DNA of 64,000 nt from contig NC_052508.1 in assembly GCF_014356525.2 (NCBI RefSeq), forward strand, positions 45,115,858 to 45,179,857, in the 5' to 3' direction. This stretch comes from Nilaparvata lugens. Lineage: Eukaryota; Arthropoda; Insecta; Hemiptera; Delphacidae. The notes beneath the pieces are model-generated. The model was not told the origin of the DNA, searched no databases, and worked only from the letters and a program-made list of their open reading frames with translations. Of this stretch, positions 49,401 to 60,153 are shown one piece after another; positions within the stretch are counted from its first letter, which is position 1; every line of letters begins with the position of its first letter. The position numbers and the translations under genes were made by a program.

Positions 49401-49978
49401 TTTGAGAGCAGCTTTGCATTTTATTTCAAATAGATTACTTGTTTGATGATCACTGGTTTATTCATTCAAAAAGTTGGAGATCACATTGAAAACACTGTTA
49501 ATTAATGTTGAGATTCAAAGTCTCGCTGCTTTCTCTAAATCTATAGTGTACAGTCATTATTAATTAATTAAACATTATAATATTTATGTATGGTAATTAT
49601 ATTAAAGTCAAATCAATTCTAGTAATTCTAATCATCATTAGTGAGCCAAGTTTTATCAACTTGGGCCTCTCTGTCACACAATTAATTCCCACTCACTCAC
49701 ACCTTCTCACAACATGCTGTGTTCAGTCATTGACAGAGAATCTTGTCAAACGAGTCGCTCTCTGTTTCACACTTCATTCCTACTCGCTCACACCAACTCA
49801 CGCCCAATCTGGCAACACTGTGAAAGTGCTCACTGTTGCAGTATATTTATAGATGATAGTTGAGCTGTGATAATTGCTCAGTGATTCTAGCCCTCCAAAG
49901 TGAATGTCGCAGTAAGATGGGTTACGCGCACGCCCATTGCACATCTGTATAGGACTTATTTTATCTGTGGTAAAACCA
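46488..49978. other. 3.49-kb segment present only in duplication copy 2
   Basis: Direct repeats GGTAAAACCA at 46478-46487 and 49969-49978 bracket it; copy 1 has one GGTAAAACCA at 28626-28635 and nothing between. Inside are a tandem duplication of about 190 bases (about 47085-47260 and 47250-47480, for example TTGAAGTCTCATACATATGA and GAAAGAAGGCCACATA) and a 36-base direct repeat near 47855-47938. No inverted termini and no gene recognised. It is either an insertion with a target duplication or sequence lost from copy 1 between short repeats. Confidence 0.8.
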
Positions 49979-50117
49979 TCAATATGTGAAAAACATTAAA
50001 CAGTAAACATCAATGTTCGATATTAAAACATCGATGTATTAATACCCATCCCTAATCCCACCAGAACCAATCAGACAAGCCTTCATTTTGAAAAAGCCTT
50101 CTCTGATTTGGTTCTCT

Positions 50118-50565
50118 CCTGGCATTTAATCATGATTAAAATTAAACCGACTTTCGTGCAACCAAGCCAATGACTTTATTATCAGAAGTCGTGAAATTTC
50201 AATTTTCCATTCATTGACCACAATTATTCTACTAGGAGAGCAGAAATATAATATATTAATATATATAATATAATAAAACATAGACAACCCCTTAACACAA
50301 TGAATTGGTTTAGTTGGCTCTTTTCTATAATAAAATAGAATTTCTATAATAATAGAAATGAGCCAACTAAACCAATTCACTGTGTTAAGGGGTTGTCTAT
50401 GTTTTATTATATTATATATATTAATATATTATATTTCTGCTCTCCTAGTAGAATAATTGAACATAGACAACCCCTTAACACAGTGAATTGGTTTAGTTGG
50501 CTCATTTCTATTATTATAGAAATTCTATTTTATTATAGAAAAGAGCCAACTAAACAAATTCATTG
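50118..50565. repeat. Incomplete palindrome with doubled MITE B core
   Basis: Left arm as in 28734-29186, but the right arm ends at 50459 (AGAATAATTG) and a second MITE B core (50461-50565) follows, inverted to the first. Then about 320 bases of sequence not in copy 1 precede the shared TATTATTAGTTCAACATTAT. Confidence 0.8.
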
Positions 50566-51234
50566 AGAGGGAGAGGTTTATGAAAAATATGTACCAATAA
50601 CTCAATTAACTTCCGAAATAATTGAGTTCCAATCTATACCAAAATACTAATACTCTGTAAGCTTATTAATAGAAGTAATGTGGGTTCAATCAAATTAATT
50701 TCACTCTGTTTTATCAATTTTAAAAGAATAAGTGTAAGGTATCATTATACTGTACATTATCATTTGCACTATATTAATATTAATAAAAATATATACATCC
50801 ATCGTTTCTGACATGTCTTTTGAGTATGTATTCATTCAAAATTATTTGATCATTCTTATCATCCATTTAATAAAAAAAAAGTAATATTATTAGTTCAACA
50901 TTATTATCTTTACAAATTTTGGACAAAAGAATACCGTCTTAATTCGTTTTATATTAAACAAATATTCAAATCTATAAAACAATATTTTAGAATATTGGAT
51001 TTTCTCTTTTAAATTCGATTAACTATCAATCTTTGTTGCTAAATGTCAAGTCTGATTAACTACAAACAATTATTTATAAACTTTCATTATGGCTGCTGCC
51101 AATAAATAATATTTCTCTATTGTTAGCTACTTTTCATAGCTCTGTCCCTTTCTTTTACATGTACATAGAAAAGGACATTGATTTTCACTATCTGAGTCAC
51201 TCAAAGGATATAATAGTATTCATAGGGTTGACTT

Positions 51235-51540
51235 GATTATACCAGGTCCTATTCTACAATGAAGCTCCAAAACCTGGTACAATCGAACTACTGGGCTAAT
51301 CGAGACAGAATGCTTTGATTAACCCAGTAGTTCGATTGTACCAGGTGGTATAAACAAAACCTGGTCTAATCGAGACACAGAACCTGGTGTAATCGAACTA
51401 CTGGGCTAATCGAAGCATTCTGTCTCGATTAGCCCAGTAGTTCAATTATACCAGGTCGTCTAACCGATACCTGATCTAATCGACACACAGGACCTGGTCT
51501 AATCGAGACATGGCCATGTCTCAATTGTATAAGCCAGTAC
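51235..51540. repeat. CCTGGT..AATCGA palindromic cluster, left block (copy 2)
   Basis: Paralogue of 29542-29845, with a few substitutions in the stems. Confidence 0.85.
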
Positions 51541-51543
51541 CTA

Positions 51544-51891
51544 CAGTAAAACGTCGATAATTTGGACGTCAAAAATCCGGACCGTCAATAATCTGGATTC
51601 GCCTCTGGCAAGAAATAAAATTTTCGTACCTTATGCCCTCGGCGCTAAGCTCCTCACTTTAGAGCGGGCGACGGGAGAATGGTGCGAAGCAAGGATAAAT
51701 TGAGAAATGTTTAATTTATATACCTTATACTCTAACTACCAATAATTTATTGAATACTGTATATGCAATTTTAACTGTTTCTTGAATAGTGCGTGCTGAC
51801 CATTTTTTCAATTTAATTTCAATAATCCGGATAATTTGATAATCCGGATGGGGTCCGGTCCCAAATAATCCAGATTATTGACGTTCTACTG
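51544..51891. mobile_element. pogo/Tigger-like MITE (copy 2)
   Basis: Paralogue of 29851-30187, flanked by TA. It has about 14 more bases (ATAATTTGATAATCCGG) near the right end. Confidence 0.8.
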
Positions 51892-52312
51892 TACAAAGAA
51901 ATCTATCCATCTTGGAGAAAAAAGTCTCAGTTACAAAATGAAGATTAGATCTTTATCTACAACTTCTTCACTCTTAAAACTTTCCTACCCTAAAAATAAA
52001 AAAACTTTCTCGATTAGGATTTGTATTGGTGTCTCATCTCAGAATGTGTTTAAAGCATCGTCTGATAAAGTTCCTTATAAAAACTGAATAAAAGCACCAA
52101 ATACATGTTTTTTGGATTGTTCGAATCACAAAATATCATTTATAAAGTGAGCCAATTTTCAAAAATGTTCATGAATATTCAGATTTAGAAAAGACATTGA
52201 CAATAAAGATATACGCTTCAGCCGGGCGGGCTCTATTTTTATGGTAGCGTAGCTACGGACTGTACTTTATAATATATAACAACTCGTGCTTCTGCCATTA
52301 CAGTTTATATGA

Positions 52313-52560
52313 CACCTGGTACAATCGAACTAATGGGCTAATCAAAACATTCCGTCTCGTTTAGCCCACATCTCGATTATACCAGGTCCTGTGTCTCGAT
52401 TAGACCAGGTATCGTTTAGATGACCTGGTATAAGCGAACTACTGGGTAAATCGAGACAGAATGCTTCGATTAACCCAGTAGTTCGATTATACCAGGTCCT
52501 GGTCTAATCGGGAAAGTCCGACCTGGGGTAATCGAACACCTGGTCTAATCGAAATACACC
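52313..52560. repeat. CCTGGT..AATCGA palindromic cluster, right block (copy 2)
   Basis: Paralogue of 30615-30866. Confidence 0.8.
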
Positions 52561-53478
52561 CGTCTTCTTAATCATCCATAAAAACGTACATTTTGTCAAA
52601 ATTAAAAACCATGGGCGTTTGAAAACATCGATGTTTACTGTTCGATGTTTTTCACTAAGGTGAAAAAACATCAATGTTTGTCTTTCGATATCCATCCCTA
52701 GCTGAGATTCAACAATTTTTTTGCAAATGAGCCCAAATCTAATTTATTCATTTATTAGACATTGAAAATTCTGAAACAGAGTTGTCTAGATGTCTAAGCA
52801 TAGGCAACCATCAACACAGTGAATTGGATGCTTGTATATTTAACCGTCGTAAAATGACGTCGAAGGAGTCGCCGCAGTTCCGCCAGCCCTGAAAGCCACC
52901 ACTTTCCAAAAAAATGGTCAGTTTTTATGCACGCCACCAAAGTGGAATAGTGAAAGACAAACTGGGTCTATTCCTATTTTACATCTATCATTTTTCAGCA
53001 GCACTGAACCTGTATTCCTCTTAGCTTGTAGTAACATTAAAAATGCTGAAAAGTAAAAAGGCCTATTAAAAGTGTTCATTATAGGAGCTATTATTAGTTT
53101 CAGTAATATTACTATATTGGGGAATTCCATCATATTCAGGGAATCAAATTTATTAAAACATGTCCAATATCATTTTTTGTCGAATCTCCTTCTAGTATCT
53201 AACTATTGAAAACAAAACTAAGATATTTATAGACTAAGTGTTCATATCAGAGAAGATGGTCAATTTGAGTTATCTATTTAATAGGTTAGTTCTAATATTA
53301 TTAATGATCATTATCCTGGCTCTACTCAACTGAAAAATTCTATTGACCGAACCGTTGACTGGTTGACCAGTTACTGGGAATTGATAGTTGAATATGATGA
53401 ATAAAATGGAATACTATTTATTACTTATACAAAAATGTTAATATTATATTGAAATAAATATTCCTATCTAGATAAATT

Positions 53479-54303
53479 ATATTTTACAGCTCTGTAGAAA
53501 GATGCCACTTTTGATGAGTTGGAAAACGTTGTCAACGTTCGGTAAATAGAATTTTTCGGCCGGGGGTGGTGGATTTCCGCGAGTAAACCAAGCTTGTGTG
53601 CGTGAAGCGACAAGCTGGATCGAAAAAAAGACCTATAGTGAGGTCCACGTTATAATGGCAGTGGATAAAGATAGAAGAATAGCGATGCCGATTCTCTGCA
53701 TTAATTAATTTTATTTCTACACTGTCAAAAATATAATTGGCATGATTGTGGACCTAGAAAAGGATAGTACCACCAGCTTTGTCGAATGATAGACATGGAT
53801 AGCAAAACCAAAGTTGATCAAATACTGCCATTATAACGTGAGCCTCACTATAGTTTGTCGTCGTTCCAGTTTGACGAAATTGTCCAATTTGTCCCTTTTT
53901 TTTGTTTGTGCAGGTTTTCTGCGACCCCCGTCGAAGCATTTCCAGAAGAACCAATTGGGCATATGTAGTAAGGCTATAGTGAGGTCCACGGTATTTAGAT
54001 AAAAATACTTCTTTTTCTATTTACCGTGGTGAGGTCCATGTTATAATGGCAGAGTGTGATTTGCAATGGTGTTGCTATCCTTGTCTATCAGTCGATAAAG
54101 CAGATAGCGCTATCTCTTTCACGCTTTGCGATGTTGCCACATCGTTTATCAACAATGTAGAAATTCAAATAATTGACAAAATATTTGATCTCAATCATAA
54201 AAATTTATTATCACATCTTTAAAAAAAATATTTTCTTGACAAATAAAATATTTTCAACTATTTCCAACAATAATGAACAGTTAAATTCATCAGATATACC
54301 AGT
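53479..54303 (+). repeat. Relocated module, related to 34661-35527 of copy 1
   Basis: Sequence that in copy 1 lies only at 34661-35527 occurs here in place of copy 1's 31788-32589, and again at 56316-57180. It holds MITE family A copies at 53633-53853 (short form) and from 53974 (long form, cut at 54303). The left join has TAAATTATA and the right join CCAGTA.CAGCTGTT common to both parents. Confidence 0.85.
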
Positions 54304-56315
54304 ACCAGCTGTTGATAATGGTTCCTTAGAAGACCTATACAAATAATTATCACTCCCCTATCATTGAGAAACTGGAAAATGTTGAAAAAAATTATCACCT
54401 AATGAAAGAGAGTATATATATATATATATATATATATTTATTGTATAGTATCCATATTGCATTCATTAATTACTGAAGAATGAAATAATAATTTACAATT
54501 ATTTGAATTTAGCTTAGCTCATATTCATCCTAAAATGGAAAGAATATGGAATTCTGTGTGATTCATCGTACATCGCAGACGATCTACAGCTATGAAAACA
54601 TTGAATATTTTTCTTTGAAACCATTGAAGCATTTCTTTGAAACCAGCTATGAAAACATTGACTATTTTTCTTTGAAACACTGATATAACCTTTTTTTAAT
54701 TGAATTCATTGTTACGAATGATAAATTGATAGGAGCTATAAATATTTTCTAATTCAAATGAAATAACTTCTGAAAAAAATAATGATTGGATAAATACCAA
54801 TATTGAATTATTGTTGACCAAGAACTCAGTACATCGACAATTCATTCAACTAATTCTGTATTGATGGAATTATAATCATTTTCTCTATTGATAATCAATT
54901 TCTTCAACTAATCATCAACTAACTGAAAAAAGTACTTCAATTTCCATGAATTTATTAATAGATCTATATAAATCTAAAGTGTGGGTCATATCTAAATTCA
55001 CAAAGAGTTCGATTCTTGTTGGCAAGATAGATGTTATTCAATGCAGAAATCATTGTTATTTTACTAAAAGATAGGATAAAATGATTAGTTCTCTTCCAGG
55101 GGGAGTTGACAACCAACAAAACTCATTTTCATTTGAAGAAATAATATCAAAAAGGTGCATAGGACCTTACTTTTTCGTTCAGCTTGCCAAAATACCCCTC
55201 ATTTCAATATTAAAATTTTCGACTGACTGTACAGTGAGTCAATCATTCTATCAAGGCTTGAATAATTTTGAAATTTTAATTAAATAAAAATGATAGAGAA
55301 TAATTATCATGTAGATATCAACACCTTTATTTAAAGACATATTAACTGCATGCGTTTTCATATTGCCGATACAGCATTGATGAAACTGTAGACGTTTAAG
55401 TTATTTAGCAGTCTTAAAAAACAGTGGGTCTTCAGGAAAACGAAGTTCAAAACTATGGTTCTCCTAAACATATGTTTTTGAGATAATTTCTTTGATGCAG
55501 CTGTTTCACATTCACCATTACAAATTATAAGGAGTTTGTGAAAATAAAAATATTTATTGATTACCAAAACAATACTATTATTATATCAATGATAATAATT
55601 AATTATTAAAACAATACTTTTATTATATCAATAATAATATTATTAAACATATTTATCAATAATCAGAACAATATTATTGAGGTTGAGTGGAATCAGGTAG
55701 AAAGCAATAATAGAACAGATGTTCTTTTATGAATTTCTATCATATTATTTTGTTATTTCCAATGATTACAACATATGTTAGAATATCACATGTCAATAAA
55801 TAAATATTATCTCATTTCCATAAGGCACTCACCTTACAATGTTCATAACCTTACTTAATAGGATCCTTTTTCATCCTTTGAAACCCTTAAAGGCAAAATA
55901 TCTCAAAATCCGTTCTTAGTGCGCGTCTAGCATGTTTGAAGAATATTTGTGCAAAGTTTCAAGTCTGTAGGACAATTAGTTTGAGCTGTAGTGTGATTTT
56001 ACATCAAAATTTTCGAAAAATGCCCTCTCCTGGACTCCCCTGTGCTCCTGATCGGAATTTTTCTGCATAGATCTAATGTTTTTTCGTAGCTGAACAAAAA
56101 AGTTCTTCATGACTTTGCTGTGCAATGAGCGGTTAAAAAGTACAAAATTTTGGGGGGGGCCCAGCTCCCTCAGGGGGGCAAATTTCTGAAAATCCTTTCT
56201 TAGTGGATGTTTTCAGGCTACCATAAACAATCGTGCAAAATCTCAAGTTTTTAGGCTCAGTAGTTTGGGCTGTGGTGTGATTTCAGTCTGTAGGGGCTTA
56301 GCCTTTTATAAATTA
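54304..56315. other. Non-coding part of copy 2 with short (TA)n tract
   Basis: Paralogue of 32590-34660, including the TA tract at 54412-54438. The weak ORFs are shared with copy 1 and carry no family signal. Confidence 0.6.
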
Positions 56316-56468
56316 TATTTTACAGCTCTGTAGAAAGATGCCACTTTTGATGAGTTGGAAAACGTTGTCAACGTTTGGTCAATAGAATTTTTCGGCCGGG
56401 GGTGGTGGATTTTCGCGAGTAAACCAAGCTTGTGTGCGTGAAGCGACAAGCTGGATCGAAAAAAAGAC

Positions 56469-56711
56469 CTTTAGTGAGGTCCACGTTATAATGACAGTGG
56501 ATAAAGATTCTCTGCATTAATTAATTAGATAGAAGAATAGCGATGCCGATTCTCTGCATTAATTAATTTTATTTCCACACTGTCAAAAACATAATTGGCA
56601 TGATTGTGGACCTAGAAAAGGATAGTACCACCAGCTTTGTCGAATGATAGACATGGATAGCAAAACCAAAGTTGATCAAATACTGTCATTATAACGTGAA
56701 CCTCACTATAG
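56469..56711 (+). mobile_element. MITE family A, short form (copy 2)
   Basis: Paralogue of 34816-35058, with the same internal repeat. Confidence 0.85.
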
Positions 56712-56769
56712 TTTGTCGTCGTCCCAGTTTGACGAAATTGTCCAATTTGTCCCTTTTTTGTTTGTGCAG

Positions 56770-56845
56770 GTTTTCAAGGCTGGTGGTTTTCTGCGACCCC
56801 CGTCGAAGCATTTCCAGAAGAACCAACTGGGCAAATGTAGTAAGG
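56770..56845 (+). pseudogene. Exon-like fragment between two MITEs (copy 2)
   Basis: Paralogue of 35117-35192, with the same open codons (FKAGGFLRPPSKHFQKNQLG). Confidence 0.4.
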
Positions 56846-57263
56846 CTATAGTGAGGTCCACGGTATTTAGATAAAAATACTTCTTCTTCTATTTACCGTG
56901 GTGAGGTCCATGTTATAATGGCAGAGTGTGATTTGCAATGGTGTTGCTATCCTTGTCTATCAGTCGATAAAGCAGATAGCGCTATCTCTTTCACGCTTTG
57001 CAATGTTGCCACATCGTTTATCAACAATGTAGAAATTTAAATAATTGACAAAATATTTAATCTCAATCATAAAAATTTATTATCACATCTTTAAAAAAAA
57101 TATTTTCTTGACAAACAAAATATTTTCAACTATTTCCAACAATAATGAACAGTTAAATTCATCAGATATACCAGTATCAGCTGTTTGGGTGGCTAGGCTG
57201 AGATCTGGCAACCCTTTTCTCCTATCTTCCTACACTGCCATTATAACGTGGACCTCACTATAG
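56846..57263 (+). mobile_element. MITE family A, long form (copy 2)
   Basis: Paralogue of 35193-35610, with the same doubled left end. Confidence 0.8.
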
Positions 57264-58247
57264 CTTCACACACATTCATGTTTTACTTTCCTTGCCCTAT
57301 TACCATAGTATAAGTATTGCTTTCCGAAAAAAATTAAGGTACCCCAATTTCTAAATTTCTATACGTTTCAAGGTCCCCTGAGTCCAAAAAAGTGGTTTTG
57401 TGTATTGGTCTGTATATGTGTGTGTGTGTGTGTATGAGTGTATGTGCATCTGTGTACAGGATATCTCATCTCCCAATTAACGGATTGACTTGAAATTTGG
57501 AACGTAATGTCCTTACAATATAAGGATCCGACACGAACAATTTCGATCAAATGCGATTAAAGATGGCGGCTGAAATGGCGAAAATGTTGTCAAAAACAGG
57601 GTTCTTTGCGTTTTCTCGAAAACGGCTCCAACGATTTTGATTAAAGTTATACCTAAAATAGTCATCGATAAGCTCTATCAACTGCCACAAGTCCCATGTC
57701 AGTAAAAATTTCAGGAGCTCCGCCCCATCTATGCAAATTTTAATTTTAGATTCTCAATTATCAGGCTTCAGATACAATTTAAACAGAAAATTTCGAGTGG
57801 AAACATTGAGCATGAGAATCTCTACAATTAATGTTAAGTAACATTTTCACCTAAAATTAAAAATAAGCTCGAAATTCGAGAAAATGTGATTAACCAATTG
57901 CAAACTGTTGATTCTATAAAATGATTCACTAAGAAGAGATAGCAGACCTCATGTATCTCCAGCGTTATTGCCCTGTCACCAGCTGGCTCAAATCTTTGAA
58001 TAGTAGACTTCATATGCGCGGGAACACTAGCGTCAGGTGATCAATTTTCATAACGGCAGGGAAAGTTGTGTGAGTGCGCCACACCCAGATTTTTTCATTT
58101 GGTTCGGTTTGTTGCCAAAAACGAATGAGGCTTTCATACGTAATTCGTATGGTTCTAATTCGGTATTTTCTTCTCAAACACAGCTGTGTTTGGATTTTTA
58201 CAATTCATGCTGGTAATAAAATATAAAAGCTGGTGTTCAAACAGTAA

Positions 58248-60149
58248 GGCTAGGGCCACACGAGCGCACATAGTGCGTCCGTTGCAACTTACTTTTTTCG
58301 GCCGTCATCAATGAGACCACGCGAGAGTTGAGTGTGGTGCGTCAACGTCAGTTGACTTATAGTCCAGGCGCTGGCTTACATTGAGCATACATGAGAGAGG
58401 CAGAGAATTTGACTTCGGATTATTGTTAGGGGGTCTTTAGTGTACATGAAACTCGATGTCGTCACGTCCCAGGGTGGTCGACAGCTTGGGGGGGGAGGGG
58501 CGTAAGTTGTAAAAAACGCGCGTTTATAAAATCGCTTGTCCTGCAGTTACTATTCATAGTACAGCTTTTAATTTTTTCTCAATATCATGTACACATAACT
58601 GGCTTTCAATGTGGTCCTATACATTTTTGCGATAAACCGCATAGTTTTTCCGTAAAAAAATAAAATATCTCGAAAAATGTATTTTTTTATTATGGACTTT
58701 TTGCTATTTCTCGAATATTCAAGTAATTAGCCGACTTAGAGGAAAAGGCTCCCAATAAACGTTGTAGGCCGTTTCTTGCTGAATCCAATGATATATATAG
58801 TTGGGGGTTACGATCATAGATGCGGCGGTGGGAGGGGGATAAGTAGCACTGTTACGCTGCGGCGCGGTCCTCCCCATGATTAATGCGCGTAATGGCCTGT
58901 CTATCGCATCGCTACTCTCTAATCTAACATTCAAATTATGTATTTCAGGAACGCTATCTTATGTATTTTCGGTCGCTGAACACGATTTTTCAACTCTCAA
59001 GCCTAATAATTGATAATTCTCATCATAATATACTAATTATGGTCAAAATTACAAACTTCATCTCATTCTGCAAGGAAACTAAGAAATGACTGTTTGAAAT
59101 AAACGAAACTTGGGTTTCAAGAAATATATTAGGATAGAATAATGATAATATTTATATAGTTTATGTTTTATTGTTTTTATCTCAAATTAATTTATTGTGA
59201 TGCGCTGCAGGCTAATTATATTATTAATTGCACACTGGCCACGCTTACTTGATATAGTGGTCAGTTAATTTCCAAGAAATATTTGTTGAATTTCTTAGTT
59301 CTTCATGGTGGAAATGGAATTCATCATTCATTCATTATCATAATGATTATGTTTAGTATGAAAATGTTAATCTTTCGTGAATCTTCAGTTTGTCGTGAAC
59401 TTTTGAGAAATTATATCCAATATAATAATAGATATGTGTCAAATCAAAATGAAATGAAAATTTAAATATTCATCATATTATTCTAACAGTATTATTATAA
59501 TGATATTTCACTAACTTTTGATTGATTCATCCATTATGGTATTCCCGTTCAGACTGTTTTGAAATGGTAACAAGTTATTCAGTATCAAAATTTGGGATTC
59601 GAATAGTTTTGGGCCATGCCTGTTATTCTTTCCCAAACATATTTATATGATTTGTAATTTTATCCACAAATGAATGAATGAATGTATGTATTCCTGCACG
59701 TAGCTAACGTATGGATTATTCCTTTATAGATTCTTGCATGTCACATTAATAAATCTCTGCCACAGATTTAGAAATCAAGTCTCGATGGTTTGGAGAGCAT
59801 ATTATTGGAGTGATTCTTTTACTCTGCTGCTTCTAATATGTTCACTACCTTTGTTTGATTTTAGACCATAGACATGAAAAGCTATGTCCACCTGTATCAC
59901 TCCATCTTTATTGAGAATTTTCATAACTCTTCTCATCACAAAGTTTCCATAATCTTGCAGCGTATTGAAGTTTTGAAAAGTGAAGTAGGAGTTGAATTCA
60001 GGAGAGCCATGTCATCATTATGCGAATTTGTCAACGATATTTAGGGATTTAGTCAAATCCACAACTAGTTCACTTCTATGTATTTCTACAACGGACGTCA
60101 AAAAGTAAGTTGCAACAGACGAACTTGGTGCGCTCGTATGGCCCTAGCC
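58248..60149. mobile_element. PIF/Harbinger-like non-autonomous element (1.9 kb)
   Basis: Flanked by TAA (58245-58247 and 60150-60152). TIRs GGCTAGGGCCACACGAGCGC and GGCTAGGGCCATACGAGCGC, extending about 55 bases through GTTGCAACTTACTTTTT. The interior has no transposase frame; a small frame at 58719-58934 has no family match. It lies directly against the TTAA-type element T5. Confidence 0.8.
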
Positions 60150-60153
60150 TAAA

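Larger units (their letters stand above)
40674..58159 (+). repeat. Segmental duplication copy 2
   Basis: Partner of 22796-36507. Block pairs: 40674-46487 with 22796-28635; 49969-50459 with 28626-29100 or so; 50884-53478 with 29190-31788; 54304-56315 with 32590-34660; 56316-58159 with 34661-36507. This copy has the intact AK3 gene and continues past 58159 into sequence not present after the gap in copy 1. Confidence 0.95.

Noticed and set aside
22796..58159. Duplication explained simply as uncollapsed haplotypes
   Set aside because: Not excluded, but not preferred. Copy 1 is bracketed by inverted ends and an 8-base duplication inside a single foldback element, which an accidental haplotig join would not produce. 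Read depth would settle it.
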